From: Streptosporangiaceae bacterium
GTDB taxonomy: Bacteria > Actinomycetota > Actinomycetes > Streptosporangiales > Streptosporangiaceae
NCBI GenBank assembly: GCA_025934635.1
Contig: JAICWX010000012.1
Location: 1 to 56,922, forward strand
DNA: 56,922 nt
Direction of reading: 5' to 3'
Shown here piece after piece: positions 24,634 through 32,109 of this stretch; within the stretch, counting starts at the first letter, position 1; every line of letters starts with the position of its first letter. The notes beneath the pieces are model-generated. The model was not told the DNA's origin. It saw only the letters and a program-made list of their open reading frames with translations, and searched no databases. The position numbers and the translations under genes are program-made.

Positions 24634-25748
24634 GACAGCGTCACCTGCTCGGCCAGCTCGGTCGCCGCCTGCTCCAGCAGGTCCGTGCTGACCGTCCCGG
24701 CCAGCAGGAAGGTGACGAAGAAGCCGGCCGGGCGGAAGATGACCGCGTTGATCAGCGGCGCGCCGATCACGACCCCCGGGCCGCTGGCGATGGACAGCGG
24801 CGTGCCGCCGGCCGAGATCGCGTCCGTGACCAGGCCCCGGCCGTCCGAGCCGCGCACGGCCAGCAGGACGAACGTGCTCAGGCCGCCGCCGTAGACCCCG
24901 ATCTCCTCGAACCCGGGCTGCACCGGCTGCCGGATCCGGCCCGCCAGCTGGGCGGGCAACGCCACCAGACCCAGGTTGCTGAGCGCCCCGGCCAGGTTCC
25001 CGGAGCCGGTCACCGTGAACCCCGTCCCGGGGGACCGCACCGGCGTCAGCACCCGCTGATCCGGATGCCACGGGCTGACCTGGAAGAACTGGCTTTTCAG
25101 GGCCGGGCGGCCCAGGTCCCGGCCGAAGATCTCCACCAGCAGCGGCAGCCCGCTCGACGGGTCGGCCCAGATGTCCACCCGGCCGATGGTGGACGCCGGG
25201 TCGGTCGGCGTCACCCGCAGCCCGGCCGCGCGCTGGCCCGCCACCCGTGCCGGCGCGATCGTACGGTAGCTGGCCTGGCGCCCGGCCTCGGACAGCAGCC
25301 GCAGCGCCAGCGCCGGCGGGACCAGGTCGGCCGGGCGCGGCAGCCGGTACGCCTGCGGGCCGCGGACCTCGGTCAGCAGCTCGTCGCCGGAATCCCAGAT
25401 GTAGGAGGTATCACTGCTGAGCTGGTAGGCATCCCGCTCGCCGGCATCGGTGAGCACGTCAACCCGCCACCGGTCCGGCGCCGCCTGCCAGACCCGCAGC
25501 TTCGTCGCGCCGTTGAGCAGCGCGGTCAGCCCGGTCAGGCCGGACACCGGCGGCAGCCCGAACGTCGCGTTGCTCTCCGCGTAGCCCGCGTAGGACTCGT
25601 CCGCCGAGGCCAGGATGCGGGCGCGGAGCTGGCTGGCGGTCAGCCGGGGCACGCTCGCCGGCAGCGCGCTGGCGATCACCGGCAGGCCGCAGAGCAGCAC
25701 CACGCCGGCCACCACCAGCGCCCACCGGCGTGCGACCCGGATCGTCAC
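24630..25748 (-). CDS. LolA-like exported protein upstream of an ABC transporter
   Basis: The 372-residue protein has an N-terminal signal or anchor (ALVVAGVVLLCGLPVIASAL, about residues 10-29). The body resembles the LolA/outer-membrane lipoprotein-sorting fold used by actinobacterial exported sigma-factor-linked proteins: LRARILASADESYAGYAES, GATKLRVWQAAPDRWRVDVLT, SYIWDSG, ADPSSGLPLLVEIFGRD. GTG 25748 has GAGG six bases upstream. Its stop overlaps the ATPase start, so it heads the operon and may work with the transporter, perhaps as a lipid or substrate carrier outside the membrane (inference). Confidence 0.8.
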   Translation of the reverse strand: MTIRVARRWALVVAGVVLLCGLPVIASALPASVPRLTASQLRARILASADESYAGYAESNATFGLPPVSGLTGLTALLNGATKLRVWQAAPDRWRVDVLTDAGERDAYQLSSDTSYIWDSGDELLTEVRGPQAYRLPRPADLVPPALALRLLSEAGRQASYRTIAPARVAGQRAAGLRVTPTDPASTIGRVDIWADPSSGLPLLVEIFGRDLGRPALKSQFFQVSPWHPDQRVLTPVRSPGTGFTVTGSGNLAGALSNLGLVALPAQLAGRIRQPVQPGFEEIGVYGGGLSTFVLLAVRGSDGRGLVTDAISAGGTPLSIASGPGVVIGAPLINAVIFRPAGFFVTFLLAGTVSTDLLEQAATELAEQVTLS

Positions 25749-25854
25749 CAAGATCCTCGCAAGTCGGTTACCGATGGGGCAAGACGGTCACACTGTCCAT
25801 TTCGCCCAGACACCCAATAACGGTACGATAACTTCGGGTCCGGAGGGGCGGCTT

Positions 25855-25911
25855 ATGTCACTCGCAAAAGCAAGTCCGCGCCTCTCGTCAGGAGACCCCC
25901 TCCCGGTCTAG
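25855..25911 (+). other. possible 18-residue leader ORF upstream of the stress protein gene
   Basis: GGAGGGG followed nine bases later by ATG opens an 18-codon frame (MSLAKASPRLSSGDPLPV, then TAG) in the 259-base gap between the divergent LolA-like and universal stress protein genes. The ribosome site is good but the peptide matches nothing known to me. The rest of the gap holds promoter-like spacer. Confidence 0.2.
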
Positions 25912-26007
25912 GATCGGAAACTGTCCGTAACGATGAGAAAGCCCTGACGAGACGGCTGTGGCGGGACGGCCCGGCGGGTCAGAGGTGGCGAACGGGTAAG
26001 GATCGTC

Positions 26008-26523
26008 ATGACAATAGATTCCGGTGTCCGGCGTATCGTCGTCGGCGTCGATGGCTCCGCGGAGTCCGTGGCCGCCCTGCGATGGGCGTGCCGGGAGGCG
26101 AGCCTGCGCGCCGCTGAGGTTCTCGCCGTGCTGGCCCTGGAGTCCGCCTGTCATCAGGTCGCGAGCTATGCCGTCCCCGCTCCGAGACAGTCGGCCGGAA
26201 GCTGGGGATCCGCCCGTGACGTGCTAAGACGTTCTGTTAGCGAGGCACTGGGCCTGTTCCCCGGGGTCAGCGTGCGGACCGAGATCGCCGAAGGGCTGGC
26301 CGCGCGCGTGCTGCTCGACCAGGCCACCGACGCCGACATGCTGGTGCTCGGCCGCAACTCGCAGGACCCTGACCCGTACCGGCCCGCGGGACCGGTCATC
26401 CGGGTCTGCCTGCGGTCCGCCCGGTGCCCGGTGGTGATCATCGGCGCGGTCGAGGTGAGCCGGGAAGATCACGTGCCCACGGCGTGGGAGCGTGCCCTGC
26501 AAGGCTCCGGCGCCGCCCTGTAG
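26008..26523 (+). CDS. universal stress protein (UspA family), atypical ATP motif
   Basis: The 171-residue single-domain protein starts IVVGVDGSAESVAALRWACREASLR, the family's N-terminal strand and helix. The C-terminal strand is CPVVII. The usual ATP-binding glycine pattern G-x2-G-x9-G(S/T) is missing: the region reads LGRNSQDPDPYRPAGPVIRV, so this member may not bind ATP. AAGGA lies six bases before the ATG. Family members respond to hypoxia, starvation or oxidative stress in actinobacteria; the role here is unknown. Confidence 0.88.
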   Translation: MTIDSGVRRIVVGVDGSAESVAALRWACREASLRAAEVLAVLALESACHQVASYAVPAPRQSAGSWGSARDVLRRSVSEALGLFPGVSVRTEIAEGLAARVLLDQATDADMLVLGRNSQDPDPYRPAGPVIRVCLRSARCPVVIIGAVEVSREDHVPTAWERALQGSGAAL

Positions 26524-26604
26524 TTGTAACGCAGAGTGACGATCTCCGGCTACTGGCCGGAGTGGACACCGGCCGGCCATGGACGACATGAGACAATCAT
26601 TCGC

Positions 26605-27537
26605 GTGTCGTCCCTGGTAGAGGTATCCCCGCTGGTCAGCGACGCGCTGCGGTCCGGCGCGCCGGTTGTCGCGCTCGAGTCCACCATCATCTCGCACGGC
26701 CTGCCGCGCCCGGGCAACCTGGACGCCGCCCGGGAGTTCGAGGCGATCCTGGCCGGCCAGGGCGTCACCGCGGCCACGATCGCGCTCATCGACGGCGTGC
26801 CGAAGATCGGGCTGACGCCGGACGAGCTCACCCGCATCGCCACCGACGAGTCGGTGGTCAAGGTCAGCAGCCGGGACATCGCCATCGCGGCGGCCCAGAA
26901 GGTAACCGGCGGCACCACCGTGGCGGCGACGTCCGTGCTGGCCGCCCGGGCGGGCATCCGGGTGTTCGCGACGGGCGGCCTGGGCGGCGTGCACCGCGGC
27001 GCGAGCGAGACCTTCGACGAGTCGGCCGACCTGACCGTGCTGTCCAGGACGCCGGTGACGGTGGTCTCGGCCGGGGTGAAGTCCATCCTGGACATCCCGG
27101 CCACGCTGGAGCGGCTCGAGACGCTCGGCGTGGCCGTTATCGGCTACCGCACCTCGCGGTTCCCCGCCTTCTGGCTCTCCGATTCCGGCTGCGACCTGGA
27201 CTGGCGGGCCGAGAGCGCGGCCGAGATCGCCGGCATCATGGCGGCCCGGGATGATTTCGGTGAGCAATCCGCGCTGCTCGTCGCCAACCCGCTCCCGCCG
27301 GACAAGCAGCTCGACCCGCAGTTGCTCGAGGACGCACTGGCCGCCGCGCTGGCCGTGGCCGCCGCCCAGGGCATCCGCGGCAAGGCGGTCAGCCCCTTCC
27401 TGCTCGAGGAGATCCAGCGGATCACCGGCGGCGTCAGCGTCGGGGTCAATCTCGACATCGCCCGCGGCAACATCGACCTGGCCGGCCAGATCTCACAAGC
27501 ATGGACCGAACGAGCTGCCGTGCGTGCCATCCCCTAG
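26605..27537 (+). CDS. psuG: pseudouridine-5'-phosphate glycosidase
   Basis: The 310-residue protein matches PsuG along its length: VVALESTIISHGLPRPGNL, ATIALIDGVPKIGLT, VKVSSRDIAIAAAQKVTGGTTVAAT (with the catalytic lysine), FATGGLGGVHRG, DESADLTVL and PVTVVSAGVKSILDI. The enzyme reversibly cleaves pseudouridine 5'-phosphate into ribose 5-phosphate and uracil. GTG 26605 gives the usual short N-terminus; an earlier GTG at 26536 would add 23 residues with no homology feel. The downstream PfkB kinase gene overlaps its end by 14 bases, as expected for a PsuG/PsuK pair. Confidence 0.92.
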   Translation: MSSLVEVSPLVSDALRSGAPVVALESTIISHGLPRPGNLDAAREFEAILAGQGVTAATIALIDGVPKIGLTPDELTRIATDESVVKVSSRDIAIAAAQKVTGGTTVAATSVLAARAGIRVFATGGLGGVHRGASETFDESADLTVLSRTPVTVVSAGVKSILDIPATLERLETLGVAVIGYRTSRFPAFWLSDSGCDLDWRAESAAEIAGIMAARDDFGEQSALLVANPLPPDKQLDPQLLEDALAAALAVAAAQGIRGKAVSPFLLEEIQRITGGVSVGVNLDIARGNIDLAGQISQAWTERAAVRAIP

Positions 27538-28438
27538 CACCCCCGGTCGCGGCCCGGTCGTGGTCTGCGGCGATGTGATCAATGACGTGCTCGTCAAGCC
27601 GCTCGACGGGATCACTCCGGACAGCGACACCCTGGCCGCGATCTCGGCCCGGCCGGGCGGCTCGGCCGCCAACCAGGCCGCCTGGATGGCTCATCTCGGC
27701 GCCGACGTGGTGTTCGCGGGCCGGGCGGGCGCCCGCGACGCGGCGTATCACCGGCGCGAGCTGGCCCGGGCCGGCGTCCGCGCCCGGCTGGCCGCGGACC
27801 GCGCGGCCGAGACCGGCTCGATCGTGATCATGGTGGCGCCGGACGGCGGCCGGACCATGTTCACCGACCGCGGCGCCAACCTGCGGCTGCGCCGCTCGGA
27901 CGTGCCGGCCCGGCTGCTCGACGGGGCGGCCGCGCTGCACCTGACCGGGTACACGTTTTGCGAGCCGCCGCTGCTCGAGGTGGCGCTGCACCTGATCGGG
28001 CAGGCCCGGGCGCGCGGGCTGGCCGTCACCATCGACCCCGGCTCGGCCGCCTTCCTGACCCGGATGGGACCGGCCGCGTTCCTGCGCTGGACCGAGGGCG
28101 CCGCCCTGTGCTTCCCCAACCGCGACGAGGCCGCCGTGCTCACCGGCGAAACGGACCCGCTGGCCATGGCGGCCCGCCTGACCCGGCACTACGGGGCCGC
28201 GGTGGTCAAGCTCGGCGCCGCCGGCTGCGTGCTGGCCGTCCCGGGCGAGGCCCCGGCCGAGATCCCCGCGCACCCGGCGCAGGCCACCGACACGACCGGC
28301 GCCGGCGACGCTTTCTGCGGCGCCTTCATGAGCCGCTGGCTGACCCGTACCGGAGCCACGGAAGACCTTCCCGGCGCCGCGCGCTACGCCGTCCAGGTCG
28401 CCGCCACCGTCATCACCCGTTTCGGCGCCCGCCCCTAG
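27524..28438 (+). CDS. PfkB family carbohydrate kinase, likely pseudouridine kinase
   Basis: The 304-residue sugar kinase has the PfkB signatures: an N-terminal GDVINDVLVKP, PGGSAANQAAWMAHLGADV, and the C-terminal ATDTTGAGDAFCGAFMSRW, where the Asp of GAGD is catalytic. A pseudouridine kinase role (psuK: pseudouridine plus ATP to the 5'-phosphate) is inferred from overlap with psuG; the protein alone could be a ribokinase- or adenosine-kinase-type enzyme. GTG 27524 lies within the last codons of psuG. No transporter or nucleosidase is adjacent. Confidence 0.85.
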   Translation: MPSPSTPGRGPVVVCGDVINDVLVKPLDGITPDSDTLAAISARPGGSAANQAAWMAHLGADVVFAGRAGARDAAYHRRELARAGVRARLAADRAAETGSIVIMVAPDGGRTMFTDRGANLRLRRSDVPARLLDGAAALHLTGYTFCEPPLLEVALHLIGQARARGLAVTIDPGSAAFLTRMGPAAFLRWTEGAALCFPNRDEAAVLTGETDPLAMAARLTRHYGAAVVKLGAAGCVLAVPGEAPAEIPAHPAQATDTTGAGDAFCGAFMSRWLTRTGATEDLPGAARYAVQVAATVITRFGARP

Positions 28439-28458
28439 TATGGGTATATGGGTCGGCA

Positions 28459-28487
28459 TTGATGGCTGTATGGGAAGACGCTATCCT
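28459..28487 (+). promoter_or_regulatory. sigma-70-like promoter of the vapBC pair (leaderless)
   Basis: TTGATG (28459-28464) and TATCCT (28482-28487) are separated by 17 bases. A transcript would begin about six bases after the -10, at or near the GTG start codon (28494), so the antitoxin is likely read from a leaderless mRNA, common in actinobacteria. Three TATGGG hexamers around it (about 28440, 28446, 28470) could serve as operator half-sites, which is inference. Confidence 0.5.
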
Positions 28488-28493
28488 GACTGA

Positions 28494-28736
28494 GTGAAGA
28501 CCACCGTAGAGCTGCCGGAAGAGCTGCTGCGCGCCGCCCAGCGGACCGCACGGCTGGAGGGGACGACGGTGAAGTCGCTGCTCGAGGAGGGCCTGCGGCT
28601 GGCACTGGCCAGGCACCTGGACACCGAGGCGACCGGCCTGCGCGACGCCAGCGTCGGCGGGAACGGCCTGCGGCCCGAGTTCCGGGGCGCGAGCTGGGCC
28701 GAGATCCGCAACGCCGCTTACGGCGACCGACTGTGA
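28494..28736 (+). CDS. vapB: type II antitoxin, ribbon-helix-helix (VapB-like)
   Basis: The 80-residue protein begins MKTTVELPEELLRAAQRTAR, a ribbon-helix-helix DNA-binding N-terminus, followed by helix LEGTTVKSLLEEGLRLALAR. The C-terminal GLRPEFRGASWAEIRNAAYGD is the kind of extended tail that wraps the PIN toxin. Its stop overlaps the toxin start by four bases. It should repress the operon together with VapC. Confidence 0.9.
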   Translation: MKTTVELPEELLRAAQRTARLEGTTVKSLLEEGLRLALARHLDTEATGLRDASVGGNGLRPEFRGASWAEIRNAAYGDRL

Positions 28737-29164
28737 TCGCCGTCGATACGAACATCCTGGTCTACGCCCATCGCCGTGACTCGGAGTTCCACCTCATCGC
28801 CGCCGAGAAGGTCCGCGAGCTGGCCAGCGGCCGGGCACCCTGGGCGCTGCCCTGGCCGTGCCTGCACGAATTCTTCTCCGTCGTGACCCACCCCCGGATC
28901 TATGATCCGCCCAGCCGGGCCGCCCAGGCGATCGACCAGATCGATGCGTGGCTGGAGACGGCCGCCGTGGTCATGCTCGGCGAGGGTGAGACGTACTGGC
29001 CGCGGCTGCGTGACCTGCTCACCGACGGGAAGATCCACGGTCCCGCCGTGCACGACGCCAGGATCGCCGCGCTGTGCCTGACTCACGGGGTACGAGCCCT
29101 GTGGACGGCGGACCGGGACTTCAGCCGCTTTCCCCGGCTGCGTACCGTCAACCCGCTGGTCTGA
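28733..29164 (+). CDS. vapC: type II toxin, PIN-domain ribonuclease (VapC-like)
   Basis: The 143-residue protein has the PIN-domain acidic residues: MIAVDTNILVYAH (Asp5), WPCLHEFFSVV (Glu), HGPAVHDARIAA (Asp) and LWTADRDFSRFPRL (Asp). This is a complete metal site for RNA cleavage; family members cut tRNA or rRNA. The GTG start lies inside the antitoxin stop (GTGA), so the stable toxin and labile antitoxin are coupled. No truncation is seen, and the pair looks functional. Confidence 0.92.
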   Translation: MIAVDTNILVYAHRRDSEFHLIAAEKVRELASGRAPWALPWPCLHEFFSVVTHPRIYDPPSRAAQAIDQIDAWLETAAVVMLGEGETYWPRLRDLLTDGKIHGPAVHDARIAALCLTHGVRALWTADRDFSRFPRLRTVNPLV

Positions 29165-29409
29165 TGTGGCCGGGCCCGGCTAGCCGGGCTGGTGCACGCG
29201 GTAGCGGATGAAGGGCGGTGGGTGACGATGAACCGCGCGGAGCTCATCGAAAACAATGAAATTGCACGGCCATGGCTTCCTGTTAGGAAGAATCAATTTT
29301 TATCCCTAACGAGGTTAGGTGTATACCATCGCCCGCGCTTATTCGTCGTGGCGAGTGTTACCATTGGGACCTCATGTCAGCGGCCGTGTTGAATTCCGCA
29401 CCCTGAGAA
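29165..29409. other. AT-richer gap with two palindromes
   Basis: This 245-base stretch downstream of vapC is clearly less GC-rich than the rest. It holds two 15-base palindromes 14 bases apart: CTTCCTGTTAGGAAG (29276-29290) and CCTAACGAGGTTAGG (29305-29319). A 66-codon frame crossing it shows no coding bias and is rejected. The palindromes could be regulator sites for a rightward gene or relics of an insertion. Confidence 0.4.
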
Positions 29410-29694
29410 TTGAGGCAAAATGTGCATGGTTCCAGTAAGTTAGTAATTCAGCGCACGGGTAGTTCGGATGGGGACGCATGCGCCTACTTCTGCGGCGTGC
29501 CGCTGCTGGCCTGCGCGCGGTGCAATGGCCGGCTGACCGCGCTGGCGGCCGGCGTCGCGCTCGCGCTCTGCGCCCTGGTGGCGGCGGTCACCGGGACGGT
29601 GGGTGCCGCCGACGAGGGATGTCACTTCGGCGCGGTGCTCGTAGCCGGGGGACTGGCGGTGCTCGCCGCCGTGATCCGCACCCGCTCGGCCTGA
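29410..29694 (+). CDS. possible small membrane protein
   Basis: The frame ends with a convincing two-helix hairpin: LTALAAGVALALCALVAAVTG, a short loop with one Cys and charged residues (AADEGCHFG), then AVLVAGGLAVLAAVIRTRSA. The front part (SSKLVIQRTGSSDGDACAYFCGVPLLACARC) is Cys-rich and may not be translated; the start (TTG 29410, GTG 29422 or later) is unresolved and no ribosome site is evident. It might be a decayed remnant of a larger membrane protein. Confidence 0.35.
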   Translation: MRQNVHGSSKLVIQRTGSSDGDACAYFCGVPLLACARCNGRLTALAAGVALALCALVAAVTGTVGAADEGCHFGAVLVAGGLAVLAAVIRTRSA

Positions 29695-29697
29695 ACC

Positions 29698-29847
29698 CGC
29701 ACCCGGCCCGGCCTGGAGGCTGCGGTCAAGCGCGTGGTCCGGCTCCTGCTCGAGCACGCCCGCGGCGGCCTGGCCGACGACGTCCTGCTCGTCCTGGGCG
29801 AGCCCCGGCCCGGCGCGCAGCCTGATCCGCTGGCCGATGTGATCTAG
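29698..29847 (+). pseudogene. in-frame coding-like fragment after a stop codon
   Basis: Immediately after the stop of the preceding frame, and in the same phase, the sequence encodes GLEAAVKRVVRLLLEHARGG, then LADDVLLVLGEPRP and PLADVI, ending in TAG at 29847. The strong GC-third-position bias and helix/strand pattern resemble the end of a protein-phosphatase or similar domain rather than random DNA. There is no start codon of its own with a ribosome site. I read it as a possible gene relic, not a certain one. The remaining 29848-30027 gap holds only spacer. Confidence 0.25.
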
Positions 29848-30027
29848 CAGACACGGTACCGCGGGCATTTACCGAATGGCACTGGTGTTGCAGCGACCGG
29901 TGGTCAGGAAAAGGAAAAGATAACCACCCGACGAGCCGCTACGGACACTTAGGCAGGCGCCTGCTCCGACCCGCCGATTCCACGGCTGATGCTGCCTGAA
30001 AGGCGGCGTCAAGGAGGTGCTCATATC

Positions 30028-30444
30028 ATGAGGCTCAGCTCCCGGTTCATTCTTGACAACCTGTTCCTGCTCGCGGCGGCCTTTCTCGTCGTCGCGTCGA
30101 TGACGTGGAGTGCCGGGCTGGCCGGCTGGATCGCGTTCGGCATCTCGGCCGGCATCGCCGTCATCGCCGGCACCAGCGCGGTGCTCACCACGAAGCCCCT
30201 GCTGGCCAACGGGGGGCACAAGCTCGGCCACGGCCTGGTCGCCCTGATCGCCCTGTGGTCGCTGTCCGCGGCCCTGATCTTCTCCGGCACCCTGCTGACC
30301 TGGCTGGTCTTCGCCGACGCGATCGCGGTGGGCCTGCTCGCCCTGGCCGACCTGACCGCCCACGAGGCGACCACCGAGAAGGTCGTTCACCAGCTGGTGG
30401 TGCACGACGGAACCCTGCCCGCCGAGCATCACGCCGCCGCCTGA
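30028..30444 (+). CDS. four-helix membrane protein of unknown function
   Basis: The 138-residue protein has four hydrophobic segments (LFLLAAAFLVVASMTW, GLAGWIAFGISAGIAVIAG, LVALIALWSLSAALIFSGTL, LTWLVFADAIAVGLLALADL) and a His-rich soluble end (HQLVVHDGTLPAEHHAAA). The ATG at 30028 follows the near-perfect ribosome site AAGGAGGTG, which settles the start against a longer frame from 29989. It resembles small SPW-type integral membrane proteins, but I cannot assign a family firmly. A strong terminator follows. Confidence 0.75.
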   Translation: MRLSSRFILDNLFLLAAAFLVVASMTWSAGLAGWIAFGISAGIAVIAGTSAVLTTKPLLANGGHKLGHGLVALIALWSLSAALIFSGTLLTWLVFADAIAVGLLALADLTAHEATTEKVVHQLVVHDGTLPAEHHAAA

Positions 30445-30460
30445 TCCCTGGCGGTTACCT

Positions 30461-30500
30461 GCGGATCGCGCGTCCTGGCCCCCGGGGACGCGCGATCCGC
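30461..30500. terminator. strong bidirectional hairpin between convergent genes
   Basis: Two perfect 15-base arms, GCGGATCGCGCGTCC (30461-30475) and GGACGCGCGATCCGC (30486-30500), enclose a ten-base loop. It sits between the stop codons of the membrane protein (30444) and the hydrolase (30505). A short T tract (GGTTT) follows on the plus strand. It should stop transcription from both sides. Confidence 0.8.
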
Positions 30501-30504
30501 GGTT

Positions 30505-31323
30505 TCACGACAGCCAGCCGAGCAGCAGGTCGTTCAGCTTCTCCGGCGCGTCGAGCGGCACCCAGTGGCTCGCGCCGGGGATTTCCTCGTACCGCCACGG
30601 TCCCTGGACGAATCCGGCCGAGCTCTTCATCCGCTCGCCGTCGAGGTAATGATCTCCGGCCGGCCAGATGCCCAGGACCGGCGCGGCGACCGGCGGCAGC
30701 GCGGGCACCCGCCCGGGCAGCTGCGGCGCCAGGTTGGCCCGGTACCAGTTCAGCGACGCGGTCAGCGCTCCCGGCCGGGACAGGTCCTCGATGGCCTGGT
30801 CAAGATCCCCGTCGCCGCGGCTGAACATGCGCAGCCAGGCCCAGTCGTCATGCTCGATGGTCGCCTCGGCCACGCCGTAGAACTGGAAGAACAGCTGGTA
30901 CCAGGCCATCTCGTACTGCCGGACGGTGGGCGGCGCGAGCGGGTGCGGTACCGAGATCGCGGTCAGCGTGCGGACCCGGTCCGGCCGCATGATCGCGGTG
31001 AGCCAGGCCACCGCCGCGCCCCAGTCGTGGCCGACCACGTGCGCGGCCGGCACCCCGAGCTGGTCGAGCAGCCCGGTGATGTCGCCGACCACGTTCCGCA
31101 GCCCGTAGGAGCGCACCTCACCGGGCCGCTCGGAGCGCCCGAAGCCGCGCAGGTCCGGCGTGATGACCCGGTAGCCGCGGCCGGCCAGGACCGGCACCTG
31201 ATGCCGCCACAGCCGGGCCGAATCCGGCCAGCCGTGCAGCATCAGGACCGGGACGCCCTCGCCGTGCTCCTCGACGTACAGCGAGATGCCGTTCGTCTCG
31301 ATCATCTGGCCCTGGCTCGTCAT
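30505..31323 (-). CDS. alpha/beta hydrolase, epoxide hydrolase-like
   Basis: The 272-residue enzyme shows HGWPD (oxyanion HGxP), YGLRNVVGDITGLLDQLG, nucleophile elbow VVGHDWGAAVAW with Asp as nucleophile, and a C-terminal PGASHWVPLDAPEKLN with the catalytic His. The HGWPDS and GHDWGA pair is that of soluble epoxide hydrolases and haloalkane dehalogenases; the absence of a transmembrane or signal segment suggests a cytoplasmic enzyme. ATG 31323 is preceded by no strong ribosome site. It is the last of a run of leftward genes but separated by 12 bases from the permease gene, so may share its operon. Confidence 0.9.
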   Translation of the reverse strand: MTSQGQMIETNGISLYVEEHGEGVPVLMLHGWPDSARLWRHQVPVLAGRGYRVITPDLRGFGRSERPGEVRSYGLRNVVGDITGLLDQLGVPAAHVVGHDWGAAVAWLTAIMRPDRVRTLTAISVPHPLAPPTVRQYEMAWYQLFFQFYGVAEATIEHDDWAWLRMFSRGDGDLDQAIEDLSRPGALTASLNWYRANLAPQLPGRVPALPPVAAPVLGIWPAGDHYLDGERMKSSAGFVQGPWRYEEIPGASHWVPLDAPEKLNDLLLGWLS

Positions 31324-31335
31324 GCGCCGATCTTT

Positions 31336-32109
31336 TCACGCGTCCCGGAACCGCAGCAGCAGTCCGCCGGCCAGCAGCGCGGCGGCCGCCCAGGCGGCCA
31401 GCACCCCCAGGCCCTGCCACGGCGTGAGCGGCAACGTGCTCAGGTTGGTGGTGGCCTGGATGTACAACCCGGCGGTCATCGGGCTCAGCTGATCCAGGTG
31501 CCGCTGAGCGTTCGGGTTGCCGACGAAGTTGGTCACGATCGGGAACAGGTACAGCAGCCCGAGCACCGCGCCGATGGCCACCGCGGAGTCGCGGATCATC
31601 GCGGCCACGCCTAGGCCCAGCAGCGCGATCAGCCCCAGGTAGAGTACCGAGCCGGCGGTGGCGCGCAGCACCGCGCCCCGGCCCAGCGACAGCGCCTCGT
31701 AGCCGTGCGCCGGGTCGATGCCGTGCCGGGCCAGTAGCACGCTCCCGGCCAGCACCGACGCCAGCGCCGCGACCGCCCCCGCGGCCAGGGTCGCGGTGCC
31801 GACGACGGCCGCCTTGGCCGCTAGTACCCGCCACCGGCGGGGCGTGGCGGCCAGCGTCAGCCGCATCATCCCGGTGCTGTACTCGCCGCTGACCGCGTTC
31901 ACCGCGATGATCGCGACGATGGCCTGGCCGAGGTAGAGCCCGGTCAGGCTGACCTTGGCTGGATCGACCGAGCAGGCTTGACCTGGGCAGCTGGCCGCGT
32001 TGGCCGCGGCCACGCCGACCGCCGCGGTCAGCGCGGCCGCCGCCAGCATCAGCCACCCAGGTCCGGCCACGGTGCGGAACTTGGTCCACTCCGCATGGAG
32101 GGCATTCAC
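31336..32109 (-). CDS. ABC-2 type permease
   Basis: The 257-residue protein begins VNALHAEWTKFRTVAGPGWL, the typical HAEWTKF ABC-2 start, and has about six membrane segments with GEYSTGMMRLTLAATPRRWRVLAAKAAVVG, the conserved cytoplasmic coupling region. GTG 32109 lies inside the upstream gene's stop (GTGA). It probably pairs with the second permease and with the ATPase at the operon's head to form a heterodimeric exporter. Confidence 0.92.
   Translation of the reverse strand: MNALHAEWTKFRTVAGPGWLMLAAAALTAAVGVAAANAASCPGQACSVDPAKVSLTGLYLGQAIVAIIAVNAVSGEYSTGMMRLTLAATPRRWRVLAAKAAVVGTATLAAGAVAALASVLAGSVLLARHGIDPAHGYEALSLGRGAVLRATAGSVLYLGLIALLGLGVAAMIRDSAVAIGAVLGLLYLFPIVTNFVGNPNAQRHLDQLSPMTAGLYIQATTNLSTLPLTPWQGLGVLAAWAAAALLAGGLLLRFRDA

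Noticed and set aside
29192..29392. 66-codon frame in the AT-rich gap after vapC
   Set aside because: No codon bias and it crosses both palindromes; the product has no recognisable feature.
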